From Flavonifractor sp. An10 (lineage in GTDB: Bacteria; Bacillota; Clostridia; Oscillospirales; Oscillospiraceae): DNA of 64,000 bases. The notes beneath the pieces are model-generated. The model searched no databases and was not told the origin of the DNA. It saw nothing but the letters and a program-made list of their open reading frames with translations. A program made the translations under genes and the position numbers. Positions 40,469 to 48,119 of this stretch are shown here, piece after piece. The DNA lies in contig NZ_NFMB01000002.1 of NCBI RefSeq assembly GCF_002161215.1, positions 434,001 to 498,000 of the forward strand, read 5' to 3'. The stretch's first letter is position 1, and every line of letters starts with the position of its first letter.

Positions 40469-41497
40469 TTACATGGTCATTGCCGGTCCATGCTCCGGCT
40501 TACTGTACTCATAGTTGAGTTCCTGCCCATTCCGGGCGACATAGCCGTGGTCTGTGGCAGACAGGCCAAACTTCGCCATATGATGCTGGGCGTAAGCCAC
40601 AGAGTCAAAGCACTGGTTGAGCAACGGATCCTGTCCGAGTATGCCTTCCTTTTGTGCCAGCTCCATGCCGTATTGGGCGAGGCCTGCGCCGCGAGGGATG
40701 AATTCATAGCAGTGGAGATTCTGGGAGAGATCCAGAGCCCGGTCCAGCCGGTGGCAGTCCTCCAACTCCAGCACTGCCTGCCATTTCTCCAACCAGTGGG
40801 CTTCCCCCTGGCCCTGCTCCGCCCAGACATAGCCGAAGTCAATGGCGTGCCGCACCAGTTCTCCGGCGGAGTCATACTGGGAGAGGATATTTGTGAGCTG
40901 GGGCAGGGCACAGTCCACATCCACCGCAATGCACTGCTCCAGGGTCTCCGCATCCAGGGCGTCCAGCCCCAGGAGCAGCTCATCCGGGTGAGCGGTGTCC
41001 ATGTATTCTCCCGTGTCAGGGAAGCCCACCCAGACACCTTCCAGGTTGCTCCGGCTGGCTAACTTGACCCGGATGGCGTAGTCGCCAGTCGTGGGCAGTA
41101 CGGCATCCGGTTCCAGTTCGGGGAGCGAGTGGCCGGGGCTGATGCGTTCCACATAGTGGCCCTCCAGAAAACATCCGTCTCCGCTTTCCCGATAGGCAGT
41201 CCCCACAATCTCCGGGTCAAGATAACCTCGTGCTGGGCGAGTAGGGATGTGAATATGCTCCATAACGAACCGCCCCAGGGCTACATCATCATCCGCACCA
41301 TAGAGGAGTCGGTATTGATCCAGTCCCCTCAGAACCCGGAGGGTCTCCTCAACGGTCTGCGGATGCTCCAGCTGCATAGCGCCCTGAAACAACAGTCTCT
41401 CTTTCGCGGTCATGCTTCCGAACCGCTGCTCCAACCAGTCATGCTCAGACTTGCCCATCTCCATACCATCCAGGGCATCGAAGAGGCTGTCCCTCAT
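40469..41497 (-). CDS. ArdA-like leading-region protein with GPAMTM tail
   Basis: This is a 342-residue acidic protein. The middle and C-terminal parts (DYAIRVKLASRSNLEGVWVGFPD, then LDLSQNLHCYEFIPRGAGLAQYGMELAQ) resemble ArdA antirestriction proteins, acidic DNA mimics that block type I restriction enzymes. The N-terminal 110 residues are unfamiliar. The last residues are EHGPAMTM, matching the SpoVG-like protein at protein level but with different codons. GGAGGTG precedes ATG 41497. It is coupled to the next ArdA-like gene by a four-base overlap. Confidence 0.6.
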   Translation of the reverse strand: MRDSLFDALDGMEMGKSEHDWLEQRFGSMTAKERLLFQGAMQLEHPQTVEETLRVLRGLDQYRLLYGADDDVALGRFVMEHIHIPTRPARGYLDPEIVGTAYRESGDGCFLEGHYVERISPGHSLPELEPDAVLPTTGDYAIRVKLASRSNLEGVWVGFPDTGEYMDTAHPDELLLGLDALDAETLEQCIAVDVDCALPQLTNILSQYDSAGELVRHAIDFGYVWAEQGQGEAHWLEKWQAVLELEDCHRLDRALDLSQNLHCYEFIPRGAGLAQYGMELAQKEGILGQDPLLNQCFDSVAYAQHHMAKFGLSATDHGYVARNGQELNYEYSKPEHGPAMTM

Positions 41498-42096
41498 AGT
41501 CCCACCTCCATGCTCGGACCGCCCTGGCTCTGGGAGTAACTCACATCCAGATCACTGTGCTGCACCACATAGCCCCCGGAGGTAAAAACGCCCCCTTCTT
41601 CTTGTCTGGCTTTCCGGCCGATGGCTCCATAATCCAGCAGCTCGTATACCTCCTCTGGCAGTCCGGCCGGCAGGACGGGGAAGTCGTTGTCCACATAGAA
41701 ATGGCCCAGCTGCTCATCATTCCCGGCCTCTGCCACCATATGGCAACAGTCCACACTGCTGGCCAGGTCGATCAAGCGGTTCAGCGGCAGCTCTGCCATA
41801 CCCTTGTCCAGATCCATGCGGACAAGGCCCTCAAAGGCGGCATCCTGCTGCGGGGACAGGTCTGCCAGTTTACAAGCCAGCAGATTCAGCTCTGTCAGCT
41901 TCATATCCTCCGGCAGATGCTCTGCCAGGTAGTCCCGGCCGCAGTATTCCGAGACCTCCACGTAGAGTGGCTGACCAGTATTCAGCTCCAGCAGGAGTCT
42001 GTTCAGCTTTTCCTGCTCTATGGGCAAGTCTATCAGTCGTCCCAGCGAGCTGTCCATTTCCAGCGGACTTACATATACAGAAAAGGTTTTCTTCAA
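41494..42096 (-). CDS. ArdA-like antirestriction protein
   Basis: This 200-residue acidic protein begins KKTFSVYVSPLEMDSSLGRLIDLP. It continues with EVSEYCGRDYLAEHLPEDMKLTELNLLACKLADL, an ArdA-type helical pattern. The tail is QGGPSMEVGL. The start is TTG 42096, eight bases after GAGGAG; GTG 42105 overlaps that site and is less likely. It would protect incoming DNA from host type I restriction. The family call is by pattern, and DNA mimicry is inferred from acidity. Confidence 0.55.
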   Translation of the reverse strand: MKKTFSVYVSPLEMDSSLGRLIDLPIEQEKLNRLLLELNTGQPLYVEVSEYCGRDYLAEHLPEDMKLTELNLLACKLADLSPQQDAAFEGLVRMDLDKGMAELPLNRLIDLASSVDCCHMVAEAGNDEQLGHFYVDNDFPVLPAGLPEEVYELLDYGAIGRKARQEEGGVFTSGGYVVQHSDLDVSYSQSQGGPSMEVGL

Positions 42097-42138
42097 AGCA
42101 ATCACTCCTCGCTCTGATAAAGTAATAGGACGGAATAA

Positions 42139-42612
42139 TCACTGCATGGTCATTCCGTCCTGGGTGTGTTCCGCAGGATCAAAGTTCTCTTCGGCGCTGA
42201 GCCGCTCCTCAACCGCCTTCATGTATGCGTCATAACACCGGGAATACTCGGCGTAGTTTTCACCTCCAATCTCCTCCAGGAATTCCTGTTTGAAGGTCCA
42301 GAGCGGATATTCGCAGAAGCCGCTACTTTTCCGCAGCCCGGTATCCTCTACGATTCCTTGGTTCAGAAGCTGCTGCGCAAAGCGACAGTTGTTGGTATCG
42401 ATGTAGGCACTGTTTTTCAGCCCGATGAATTCCCCGAAGGAGACCGTGAGGGTCGCATAAGGTTCTACGCCATGGTGCTCGTCCACAATCTCATCCAGAG
42501 CAATAGCAAGACCGGGCATTTCCTGGCCCATGAAGTCGTGGACGGAGTAGAGTTCCACTCTTGGATGCAGTTCCACACGGCTGCCAAAGATATCGGTAAT
42601 CTCAAGTGTCAT
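42139..42612 (-). CDS. DUF4313-domain protein with Met-rich tail
   Basis: This 157-residue protein begins MTLEITDIFGSRVELHPRVELY. It has EPYATLTVSFGEFIGLKNSAYIDTNNC and GFCEYPLWTFKQEFLEEIGG, the DUF4313 arrangement of Clostridial conjugative elements. It ends TQDGMTMQ. The function is unknown. AAGGAG precedes ATG 42612. It lies 18 bases past the DUF4314 gene in the same direction. Confidence 0.7.
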   Translation of the reverse strand: MTLEITDIFGSRVELHPRVELYSVHDFMGQEMPGLAIALDEIVDEHHGVEPYATLTVSFGEFIGLKNSAYIDTNNCRFAQQLLNQGIVEDTGLRKSSGFCEYPLWTFKQEFLEEIGGENYAEYSRCYDAYMKAVEERLSAEENFDPAEHTQDGMTMQ

Positions 42613-42630
42613 GTTGGTTCCATCTCCTTT

Positions 42631-43605
42631 TCAGCTGATGGTCATTCCACCATGCTGCTGTGATTTGTACCATTGGGGGTCTGCTCCTGGTACATTCCAT
42701 CCACACATACTTCCAGTGAGCATGGCTTGCTCCTGGGCAGGCGTAATGCCCCGCCTTTCGTTGTTGTAATCGGCCAGGCAGCGATTTTGCTCCGGGTTGT
42801 CCGTATTCCAGTCGCTCACGTAGTATCCGCTCTCGCCCCGTTTGATACAGATCAGGGTTCCGTCGCTGGGCAGCACCGACCAGCACAGATCTGGCAGGCG
42901 TGTTTGTGCGTCCGGCGAGAATCTCTCATCCTCTGTCTGGATACTCCAGTCGCCCGCATTCCAGAGGCTGACATAGAGCTCTCCCTCGTCCAGTTCGATG
43001 GGGCGCTGCTCGAAGCCCTCGCCCCAGCCATCTGAGGCTTGGCCTGAAATGTATTCGGCCAGGGTTTCCTTTTCCTCCGGCAGAAGCTCCCCAATTACCT
43101 TACACTCTGCCACGCCCCAGAGCTGCCCATCGCGGTCTTCCACCTCAAATACCACCGACTGGACCTTTGCCTCTACACCATCCTGCTTATCATACCAGTG
43201 CATCAGCCCGCGGGCTGCCTCCTGCGGCATCCTGTTCTCCACCAGGGTTTCCTGGATGCTGCCCTTATATCTGCGGAGATCCCGCCCATCCATCTCTTCA
43301 CCCTGATCGCTGGGGTCGCCCCAACTATCATAGCTGCGGTATGTTGCTGTGAGCGGCATGTAGAACTTTAACGTCTGAGGTTCCGGGGGAAGAACCTGAA
43401 ACCGATCTTTGCCGATGGCCAAGACCGTCTCCTTGCCATCCTCCCATCTGACATGGAACTGCCCTTCATCGTCAATATGCTCCAGTGTCCCTCTGCTGCC
43501 TGGTTGAACAGGGGAGAGGGCGTCCGTCTGTTCGCTCAGCCGGATACCACTTCCCTTGGGATACTGATCTCGCAGAAAATCCAGCCACTCTTTTTCCACA
43601 GTCAC
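42631..43605 (-). CDS. DUF4314-domain protein with Met-rich tail
   Basis: This 324-residue protein has an N-terminal DUF4314 domain (residues 20-70: SGIRLSEQTDALSPVQPGSRGTLEHIDDEGQFHVRWEDG), which resembles a small beta-barrel. A middle region contains LKFYMPLTATYRSYDSWGD, YISGQASDGWGEGFEQRPI and GELYVSLWNAGDW. The C-terminus is QQHGGMTIS. It has no signal or membrane segment. Its start follows the upstream gene's stop directly. Proteins of this type occur in the leading regions of Tn1549-like ICEs with no known role. Confidence 0.7.
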   Translation of the reverse strand: MTVEKEWLDFLRDQYPKGSGIRLSEQTDALSPVQPGSRGTLEHIDDEGQFHVRWEDGKETVLAIGKDRFQVLPPEPQTLKFYMPLTATYRSYDSWGDPSDQGEEMDGRDLRRYKGSIQETLVENRMPQEAARGLMHWYDKQDGVEAKVQSVVFEVEDRDGQLWGVAECKVIGELLPEEKETLAEYISGQASDGWGEGFEQRPIELDEGELYVSLWNAGDWSIQTEDERFSPDAQTRLPDLCWSVLPSDGTLICIKRGESGYYVSDWNTDNPEQNRCLADYNNERRGITPAQEQAMLTGSMCGWNVPGADPQWYKSQQHGGMTIS

Positions 43606-43606
43606 T

Positions 43607-44653
43607 TCACATGCCTCCCATACTCATATTTTGTGCGGAGCTGTTCTGTATCAGTTCTTGGTGCAGCCGTCTCACCGCCTCGTAAATGACCGGATCAGCC
43701 TTGAAGCTTTCCAGCTTTTGATAATCAGGAAAGAATCGCTGTTTTCCGCCTGCCATGTGGACGATATCCACAGTTGCAATGGAATCCTTGGTGACGCCGA
43801 GGCGTTTCTCCGGAGCATCGCTGCCCTGGTAGAGCTGGATTGCCTCCTCCAATGTCAGTTCCCCGAAAAACTGCTCCTGGGTGGTGTTGCACTCCGTCAA
43901 TACAAACCAGGCATAGGTATGGGGAAGGGAGGGATCTGCTGCATTCCGGAGCCTCTGCATACCTTTCTCCGTCAGGCCATAGTCACATACCCTCTTGGGA
44001 TTTTCCTCGCCAGCAAAGTCCAGGATGATGTCATCCACGGCCTTTTTGACCTGCGGATCGTCGGTGAGTGTTTCATGTCGGAAGCCTGTCGTATTGCGGT
44101 ACGGCAGTTCCTCTCTGATGGTTCGGAGATACTGCTGTGGGTCTGTAAACTCCTGCTCGGTGCCATCTGCAAAGGTCACCCGGCCTACCGGCTTTTCCTG
44201 ATACGCCAGCTCCTGCTGCCGCTTGTCGTAGCAATACAGGTACGCCTGGTAATCACCGGGACTGGGGGTGCAGCGCAGACAGTAGCGGTAACGGTCTGTC
44301 TCCACCACATAGCCGAAGCTGCGCCCGTCCTCGGAGATAGCCCCGCCGTTCTGGGCGCAGAAGCTACGCATCGACGTCAGATCCTTCAGTGGTCCATCCG
44401 CCCGGAGGGTATCCACGATGGTTTGAAGTTCATCTTTGAACTCCGGGATATTGAGCTGATTCTGGTTGTGGGGCCACCAGGTGTGCCAGAATTCCTTTCC
44501 GTGGTGACCGAAGTCCATTCGGACATGCCCCACGGTACCCAGTGCCTTGTCCTGTTCCACGTCCAGTTCCGAATAGAAAAGGCCCGCCTCCTCAAGGGAA
44601 GCGGGCCTCAACTGGACTCCGTTTTCACTTGTTCTTACAGCGCGTTGATTCAT
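43607..44653 (-). CDS. Hypothetical leading-region protein with Met-rich tail
   Basis: This 348-residue protein begins MNQRAVRTSENGVQLRPASLEEAGLFY. It contains VRMDFGHHGKEFWHTWWPHN, PVGRVTFADGTEQEFTDPQQYL and, near the end, FFPDYQKLESFKADPVIYEAVRRLHQEL. It ends AQNMSMGGM. The family is not known to me. AAAGGAGGTG precedes ATG 44653, so the longer frame from 44689 is rejected. A terminator-like hairpin (GGCCCGC, GCGGGCC, then TTTTC) lies inside its first 40 codons on the coding strand. It is co-directional with the DUF4314 gene, one base apart. Confidence 0.65.
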   Translation of the reverse strand: MNQRAVRTSENGVQLRPASLEEAGLFYSELDVEQDKALGTVGHVRMDFGHHGKEFWHTWWPHNQNQLNIPEFKDELQTIVDTLRADGPLKDLTSMRSFCAQNGGAISEDGRSFGYVVETDRYRYCLRCTPSPGDYQAYLYCYDKRQQELAYQEKPVGRVTFADGTEQEFTDPQQYLRTIREELPYRNTTGFRHETLTDDPQVKKAVDDIILDFAGEENPKRVCDYGLTEKGMQRLRNAADPSLPHTYAWFVLTECNTTQEQFFGELTLEEAIQLYQGSDAPEKRLGVTKDSIATVDIVHMAGGKQRFFPDYQKLESFKADPVIYEAVRRLHQELIQNSSAQNMSMGGM

Positions 44654-44762
44654 GGGTTTCACCTCCTTTCTTTGGTAAGCACACAACATACCACACCGTG
44701 CAGGAAATATCTACTGCATTTCCATCACCCCCGTATTTGTTCTGAATTTGCGGCCATCAACG

Positions 44763-45431
44763 TCACATCGTTGGTTCCAGTCCGGGGCTGTCATGCTCTT
44801 CCAGACTTTGAATAATCCGCTCCCTGCAATCCGGTACCAGGTCCTGAATTCTGTCCTGGATTTCCTGGATAACCTCCTCCTGTTCTCTGGATAGCGCACA
44901 GCTAAACGCCACATAAGAGCACTGCTGATAGATCTCGATGAGCTGCTCGGGAGTAAACTGCCGTTCATGGGGGACAAGCCCTGATCGGACTGCAAAGTCC
45001 TGCTTTGCTCCGGAATAATCTCCCTCATAGTAGTTGCCTTGGTTGAGACTGGTGTGGTTAAAGCTCCAGTCCCAGGTAACGAATTTAGCCCCGTGGTCTG
45101 TCTGTCGTCCAGCCAATACCGTACCGTTGAATTCGGCCAGCGCCCTGTAGGGCTCGTTTAACCCAGTCGCTTGAAGGACGGGCGCCCGCTCCAATAATGT
45201 CATGTATTCCTGGACAATAGTGGCCGAATCTGTGACTCTTCTGCAGGCCGCCTCCCGGTCCAGAGTATTCACATTATCCTGGTGATAGAAAACGCTGCCG
45301 GTTGCATCAACCCGACACAACGGCCGACCTTCATACTCCACCGGGAGGAAACCGTCCTGTTCCGGCAGCGCGGTGAATCCAGACCGACTCAGGACAATCC
45401 CCAGTTCTTTAAAATATAGTTCCTTGTTCAC
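44763..45431 (-). CDS. Conserved leading-region protein
   Basis: This 222-residue protein begins with GTG 45431 (NKELYFKELGIVLSRSGF), with AAGGAGG eight bases upstream. The frame extends to 45605 but through a hairpin-rich leader without a site. It contains REAACRRVTDSATIVQEYMTLLERAP, LAEFNGTVLAG and QGNYYEGDYSGAKQDFAVRSGLV, a combination I recall from Clostridial ICEs next to ArdA-like genes. The C-terminus is HDSPGLEPTM. It has no membrane segment. The role is unknown. Confidence 0.65.
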   Translation of the reverse strand: MNKELYFKELGIVLSRSGFTALPEQDGFLPVEYEGRPLCRVDATGSVFYHQDNVNTLDREAACRRVTDSATIVQEYMTLLERAPVLQATGLNEPYRALAEFNGTVLAGRQTDHGAKFVTWDWSFNHTSLNQGNYYEGDYSGAKQDFAVRSGLVPHERQFTPEQLIEIYQQCSYVAFSCALSREQEEVIQEIQDRIQDLVPDCRERIIQSLEEHDSPGLEPTM

Positions 45432-45450
45432 TTTACTTACCTCCTTGGGC

Positions 45451-45493
45451 TGGCGCCCTTTTTGATTTTGGGGAAAACAAAAGGGCGCCGCTT
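45451..45493 (-). promoter_or_regulatory. Long leader hairpin before the leading-region genes
   Basis: GGCGCCCTTTT (from about 45454) pairs with AAAAGGGCGCC (to about 45491) around a 14-base loop, just upstream of the ribosome site of the GTG-start gene. On the minus strand the arm GGCGCC-CTTTTG is followed by T-rich bases. It may act as a terminator or attenuator controlling entry into the genes at 45.4-37 kb. Confidence 0.45.
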
Positions 45494-45601
45494 TGATGGT
45501 CATCAAGACCAACAAAACGGCGCTGCTATTTATGCTAATTATTTTAGAAAGACGAGATAACGGGTGATAGAACGATATAAGTAAATTTATATCCTTTGCC
45601 A

Positions 45602-46156
45602 TCAAACTAACCTGTTTATGATAGTTGCTAATTTGTGCGAGAGTGTAGCTGGATGAGTATGTATGTAATCAGATATAAACTGAACGAGCCATTGCTTTGC
45701 CACCTTGCGTCCCTCCGGACAATATACACATTGAAGCCTTTTTGAATTTATCCATTGGTTGATTGTCTGTAAATTGTATCCGGTTAACCGTGAAATTTCC
45801 TTTGTAGTGAGTGCATCTGGTGCTCCCCTCCAACTTGTGTGCAGTTCTTTCTGAATCTCTTTATCGGAGATATGTGTAACTGCATGTGTTTTTTTCTCCT
45901 TGTTTGTACTGGTGAAGAGGCCAACAGGTGTTACAGGCTTTTGAGGATTGTTTTCTGAAGCTAACAAGTAGTTTATTACATCAACAGTACGAACTTGGAA
46001 GCGACGGGTTTTCTTCCCGGAATCCTTGCACGGAATTATTCCGTTTTCCAAGAGCCAAGTTGCCTTTCGCTTGCTGATGTGGCAGATGCGGTATACCTGC
46101 TCCTTGCTAATGATTTCAGGATACTCAATCAACAAAGCAGAATAATCTCTGTTCAT
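45602..46156 (-). CDS. Double helix-turn-helix protein near the attachment site
   Basis: This 184-residue protein has two excisionase-like winged-helix units: residues 15-62 (ISKEQVYRICHISKRKATWLLENGIIPCK onward) and 110-165 (LTTKEISRLTGYNLQTINQWINSKRLQCV onward). AGGAGG precedes ATG 46156. It is the outermost gene of the ICE at this end, about 515 bases from the tRNA-derived attachment site. It could act as the recombination directionality factor or as the regulator of the leading operon. This is inferred from position and fold. Confidence 0.65.
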   Translation of the reverse strand: MNRDYSALLIEYPEIISKEQVYRICHISKRKATWLLENGIIPCKDSGKKTRRFQVRTVDVINYLLASENNPQKPVTPVGLFTSTNKEKKTHAVTHISDKEIQKELHTSWRGAPDALTTKEISRLTGYNLQTINQWINSKRLQCVYCPEGRKVAKQWLVQFISDYIHTHPATLSHKLATIINRLV

Positions 46157-46671
46157 CTCGGACCTCCTATTTAATCAGTTGTGTTCTATCAGCTTTGCGT
46201 TTGTCAACAGCAGGCTCGCTATTCTAACATTTCACTCTTTTGTTGAGCAGAAACTATTGTGACTCAAATGCATAATCGCTTTACCCTCATCTACGCTTTT
46301 TCTTACACTTTGCTTGAAAACCGTAATTTAGGGTAGTGGTGGGTTGCAGGAAATTGATTGCGTAAGACAGCCAGAGTCTTTGGATTTGCTGGAGTTTTAA
46401 GATTCCAACTCAACCTAAAGTCATCCATCGACACTATGCTTACATAAATCGAAATCGTGTGGGGCAGCCTCCTGGCCGAATCCCTCAACCCCTTGATTTT
46501 ACTGTGTTTATCTGATATTCTTAAGAGAACATGGATCGGCGTTTCTACGGAATATCTACGCTTTTTTTGATGTTCCGATCGACGGTTTGGCGTGAGCGTG
46601 TGCGAGTGGTTTCAAGATCAGCGGGATCCTAAAGTCTCTCTACGGATTTCAGGTTCGTATTGCCCTTACGC
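46157..46671. other. Gene-free ICE end
   Basis: About 515 bases hold no convincing gene. The first part is AT-rich and would carry the promoter of the double-HTH gene. The last 200 bases lead into the tRNA-derived attachment sequence and probably include integrase arm sites, but no clear repeats are visible to me. Confidence 0.4.
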
Positions 46672-46728
46672 ACTCGAAATCAGTTTGGGAGCAATCCCAC
46701 GAGGGTTCGAATCCCTCCCGCTGCGCCA
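46672..46728 (+). other. ICE attachment site: 3' half of tRNA-Ser
   Basis: The sequence contains an anticodon loop of tRNA-Ser(CGA) type (CTCGAAA), a 3' stem (TCAGT), a long variable arm (TGGGA-GCAA-TCCCA), a T-arm (GAGGG-TTCGAAT-CCCTC) and the acceptor strand ending GCCA. The 5' half of the tRNA is absent; no matching stem precedes the loop. This is the fragment left at the distal end when an element integrates into a tRNA gene with crossover in the anticodon loop. The intact tRNA should lie beyond the left edge. Confidence 0.75.
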
Positions 46729-46767
46729 AAAAGAAAGACACGACGTAAGTCGTGCCTTTCTTTTTGG
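46728..46767 (+). terminator. Terminator of the tRNA-Ser locus
   Basis: AAAAAGAAAG, ACGAC and GTCGT, CTTTCTTTTT form a long hairpin directly after the tRNA CCA end, followed by further T residues. It fits the original tRNA-Ser terminator. Confidence 0.7.
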
Positions 46768-46850
46768 GTTGGTGGCGCCAAAGGCAACCCCCGGCTATGC
46801 CGGGGGTAAAAAATAGCTTATAGCGAGGAGAAAAGTAGAAAAAGAAAAAA

Positions 46851-46904
46851 CTCCCTGATAAGGTAGAAGTGGTTTGCCGACCACACAACTACGATAACAG
46901 GGAG
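46851..46904 (+). promoter_or_regulatory. Leader hairpin hiding the tnpA ribosome site, copy 1
   Basis: CTCCCTG (46851-46857) pairs with CAGGGAG (46898-46904), which contains the ribosome site of tnpA. An inner stem GTGGT/ACCAC extends it. IS200 elements are known to limit transposase translation in this way. Confidence 0.65.
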
Positions 46905-46913
46905 GTCTTCATC

Positions 46914-47390
46914 GTGAAAGACAAAGACATAAGTAGTTTAGAGCATACAAGTTGGAGGTGTCAATATCACATCGTATTTGCACCCAAATATCGAAGGATG
47001 GAGATATATAGTCAGATAAAACAAGATATAGGAGTAATATTAAGAAAACTGTGTCAGCAAAAGGGCATAGAGATTATAGAAGCCAGAGCGTGCCCAGACC
47101 ATATACATATGTTGATAAGTATCCCACCCAAGTACAGCGTATCACAGATTATGGGGTATTTGAAAGGGAAAAGTAGTCTGATGATATTTGATCGGCATGC
47201 AAATTTGAAGTATAAGTATGGAAATCGGCACTTTTGGGCCAGAGGATATTATGTGGATACAGTGGGACGGAATAAAAAGCAAATAGCAGAGTATATCCGA
47301 AACCAACTGGCATCGGATCAAATAGCAGACCAGATAGGCCTGAAAGAGTTTGTTGACCCGTTTACGGGTCGCGAGAACAGGAAGGCATAA
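46914..47390 (+). CDS. tnpA: IS200-family Y1 transposase, copy 1
   Basis: This 158-residue transposase moves single-stranded DNA. GTG 46914 is chosen as start because GGGAGG lies eight bases upstream. The HUH metal motif is in PDHIHMLISIPP near residue 63, and the catalytic tyrosine is in ARGYYVDTVG near 122. The usual start phrase SLEHTSWRCQYHIVFAPKYRR is intact. The length matches the family. The ribosome site is sequestered by the leader hairpin. It is 60 percent or so like copy 2 by eye, so they are distinct elements. Confidence 0.9.
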   Translation: MKDKDISSLEHTSWRCQYHIVFAPKYRRMEIYSQIKQDIGVILRKLCQQKGIEIIEARACPDHIHMLISIPPKYSVSQIMGYLKGKSSLMIFDRHANLKYKYGNRHFWARGYYVDTVGRNKKQIAEYIRNQLASDQIADQIGLKEFVDPFTGRENRKA

Positions 47391-47590
47391 AAGGAACCCC
47401 TTAAGGGGTAGCCCGAGAAAGAAATGCAGTCGGCAAACCTTTCGGGGCCCCTTAAGGGGCTTCGTCCGTATCAGGCCCTTATAGGGCCTACTCAAGCCTC
47501 CGGCTTAGCCGGAGGTTTTGACTGTATCCCAAAACCACTCGCTAGGCGAGTGGTACAAAAAAGCCTATGGCGATAAAGAAGATAGAAAAA

Positions 47591-47648
47591 CTCCCTTTGC
47601 TATAATGAAAGTGCGGTCTGCCAACTGCACAAAGAATAGCAAAGGGAG
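47591..47648 (+). promoter_or_regulatory. Leader hairpin hiding the tnpA ribosome site, copy 2
   Basis: CTCCCTTTGCTAT (47591-47603) pairs perfectly over 13 bases with ATAGCAAAGGGAG (47636-47648), which covers the tnpA ribosome site. The upstream arm also contains TATAAT (47600-47605), so initiation there would give a leader lacking one arm. Confidence 0.7.
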
Positions 47649-47657
47649 GGCATTCAG

Positions 47658-48119
47658 ATGGGACTGAATGACATCAATAGTTTATCTCATACGCGATGGA
47701 ATTGCAAATATCATATTGTATTTGCGCCGAAGTACCGTAGGAAAGTATTTTACAAAGAAAAGAAAGCAGCAATAGGGAAGATACTGCGGCGGCTGTGCGA
47801 GTGGAAAGGGGTAAGAATCATAGAGGCGGAAGCGTGCCCCAACCATATTCACTTGTTTGTAGAGATACCGCCGAAAATCTCGGTGTCGCACTTTATGGGG
47901 TATCTGAAAGGGAAGAGCAGCACAATGCTGTATGAGCAATTCGGCGAGTTGAAATACAAGTATCGAAACCGGGAATTTTGGTGTAGAGGGTACTACGTGG
48001 ATACGGTGGGGAAAAATGAGAGCCGAATTGCGGAGTATGTGAGGAACCAGCTAAAAGAGGACGAGATGGGAGAGCAACTGAGAATTCCATCTAGTGGCCC
48101 GTTTACGGGCGGCAAGTAG
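47658..48119 (+). CDS. tnpA: IS200-family Y1 transposase, copy 2
   Basis: This 153-residue transposase starts MGLNDINSLSHTRWNCKYHIVFAPKYRR. The HUH motif is in PNHIHLFVEIPP and the catalytic tyrosine in CRGYYVDTVGKN. The AGGGAGG site lies ten bases before ATG 47658, inside a hairpin. It is apparently intact. It differs from copy 1 at many residues, including the C-terminal tail (SSGPFTGGK against DPFTGRENRKA), so the pair did not arise by recent duplication. Confidence 0.9.
   Translation: MGLNDINSLSHTRWNCKYHIVFAPKYRRKVFYKEKKAAIGKILRRLCEWKGVRIIEAEACPNHIHLFVEIPPKISVSHFMGYLKGKSSTMLYEQFGELKYKYRNREFWCRGYYVDTVGKNESRIAEYVRNQLKEDEMGEQLRIPSSGPFTGGK

Larger units (their letters stand above)
46787..47515 (+). 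mobile_element. IS200-type insertion sequence, copy 1
   Basis: The element is bounded by a left hairpin ACCCCCGGC-TAT-GCCGGGGGT (46787-46807) and a right hairpin CCTCCGGC-TTA-GCCGGAGG (47497-47515). These are subterminal structures typical of the IS200/IS605 group, which has no inverted repeats. It encodes a single Y1 transposase and no TnpB. It lies just past the ICE attachment site, next to a second related element. Confidence 0.75.

Noticed and set aside
36983-41497. The identical GPAMTM endings as a result of recent gene conversion
   Set aside because: The codons for G, P, A and T all differ between the two genes, and the preceding sequence is unrelated, so copied DNA does not explain the match.
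46672-46728. A complete tRNA gene at the ICE end
   Set aside because: The D-arm, 5' anticodon stem and 5' acceptor strand are missing; only the 3' half pairs internally.
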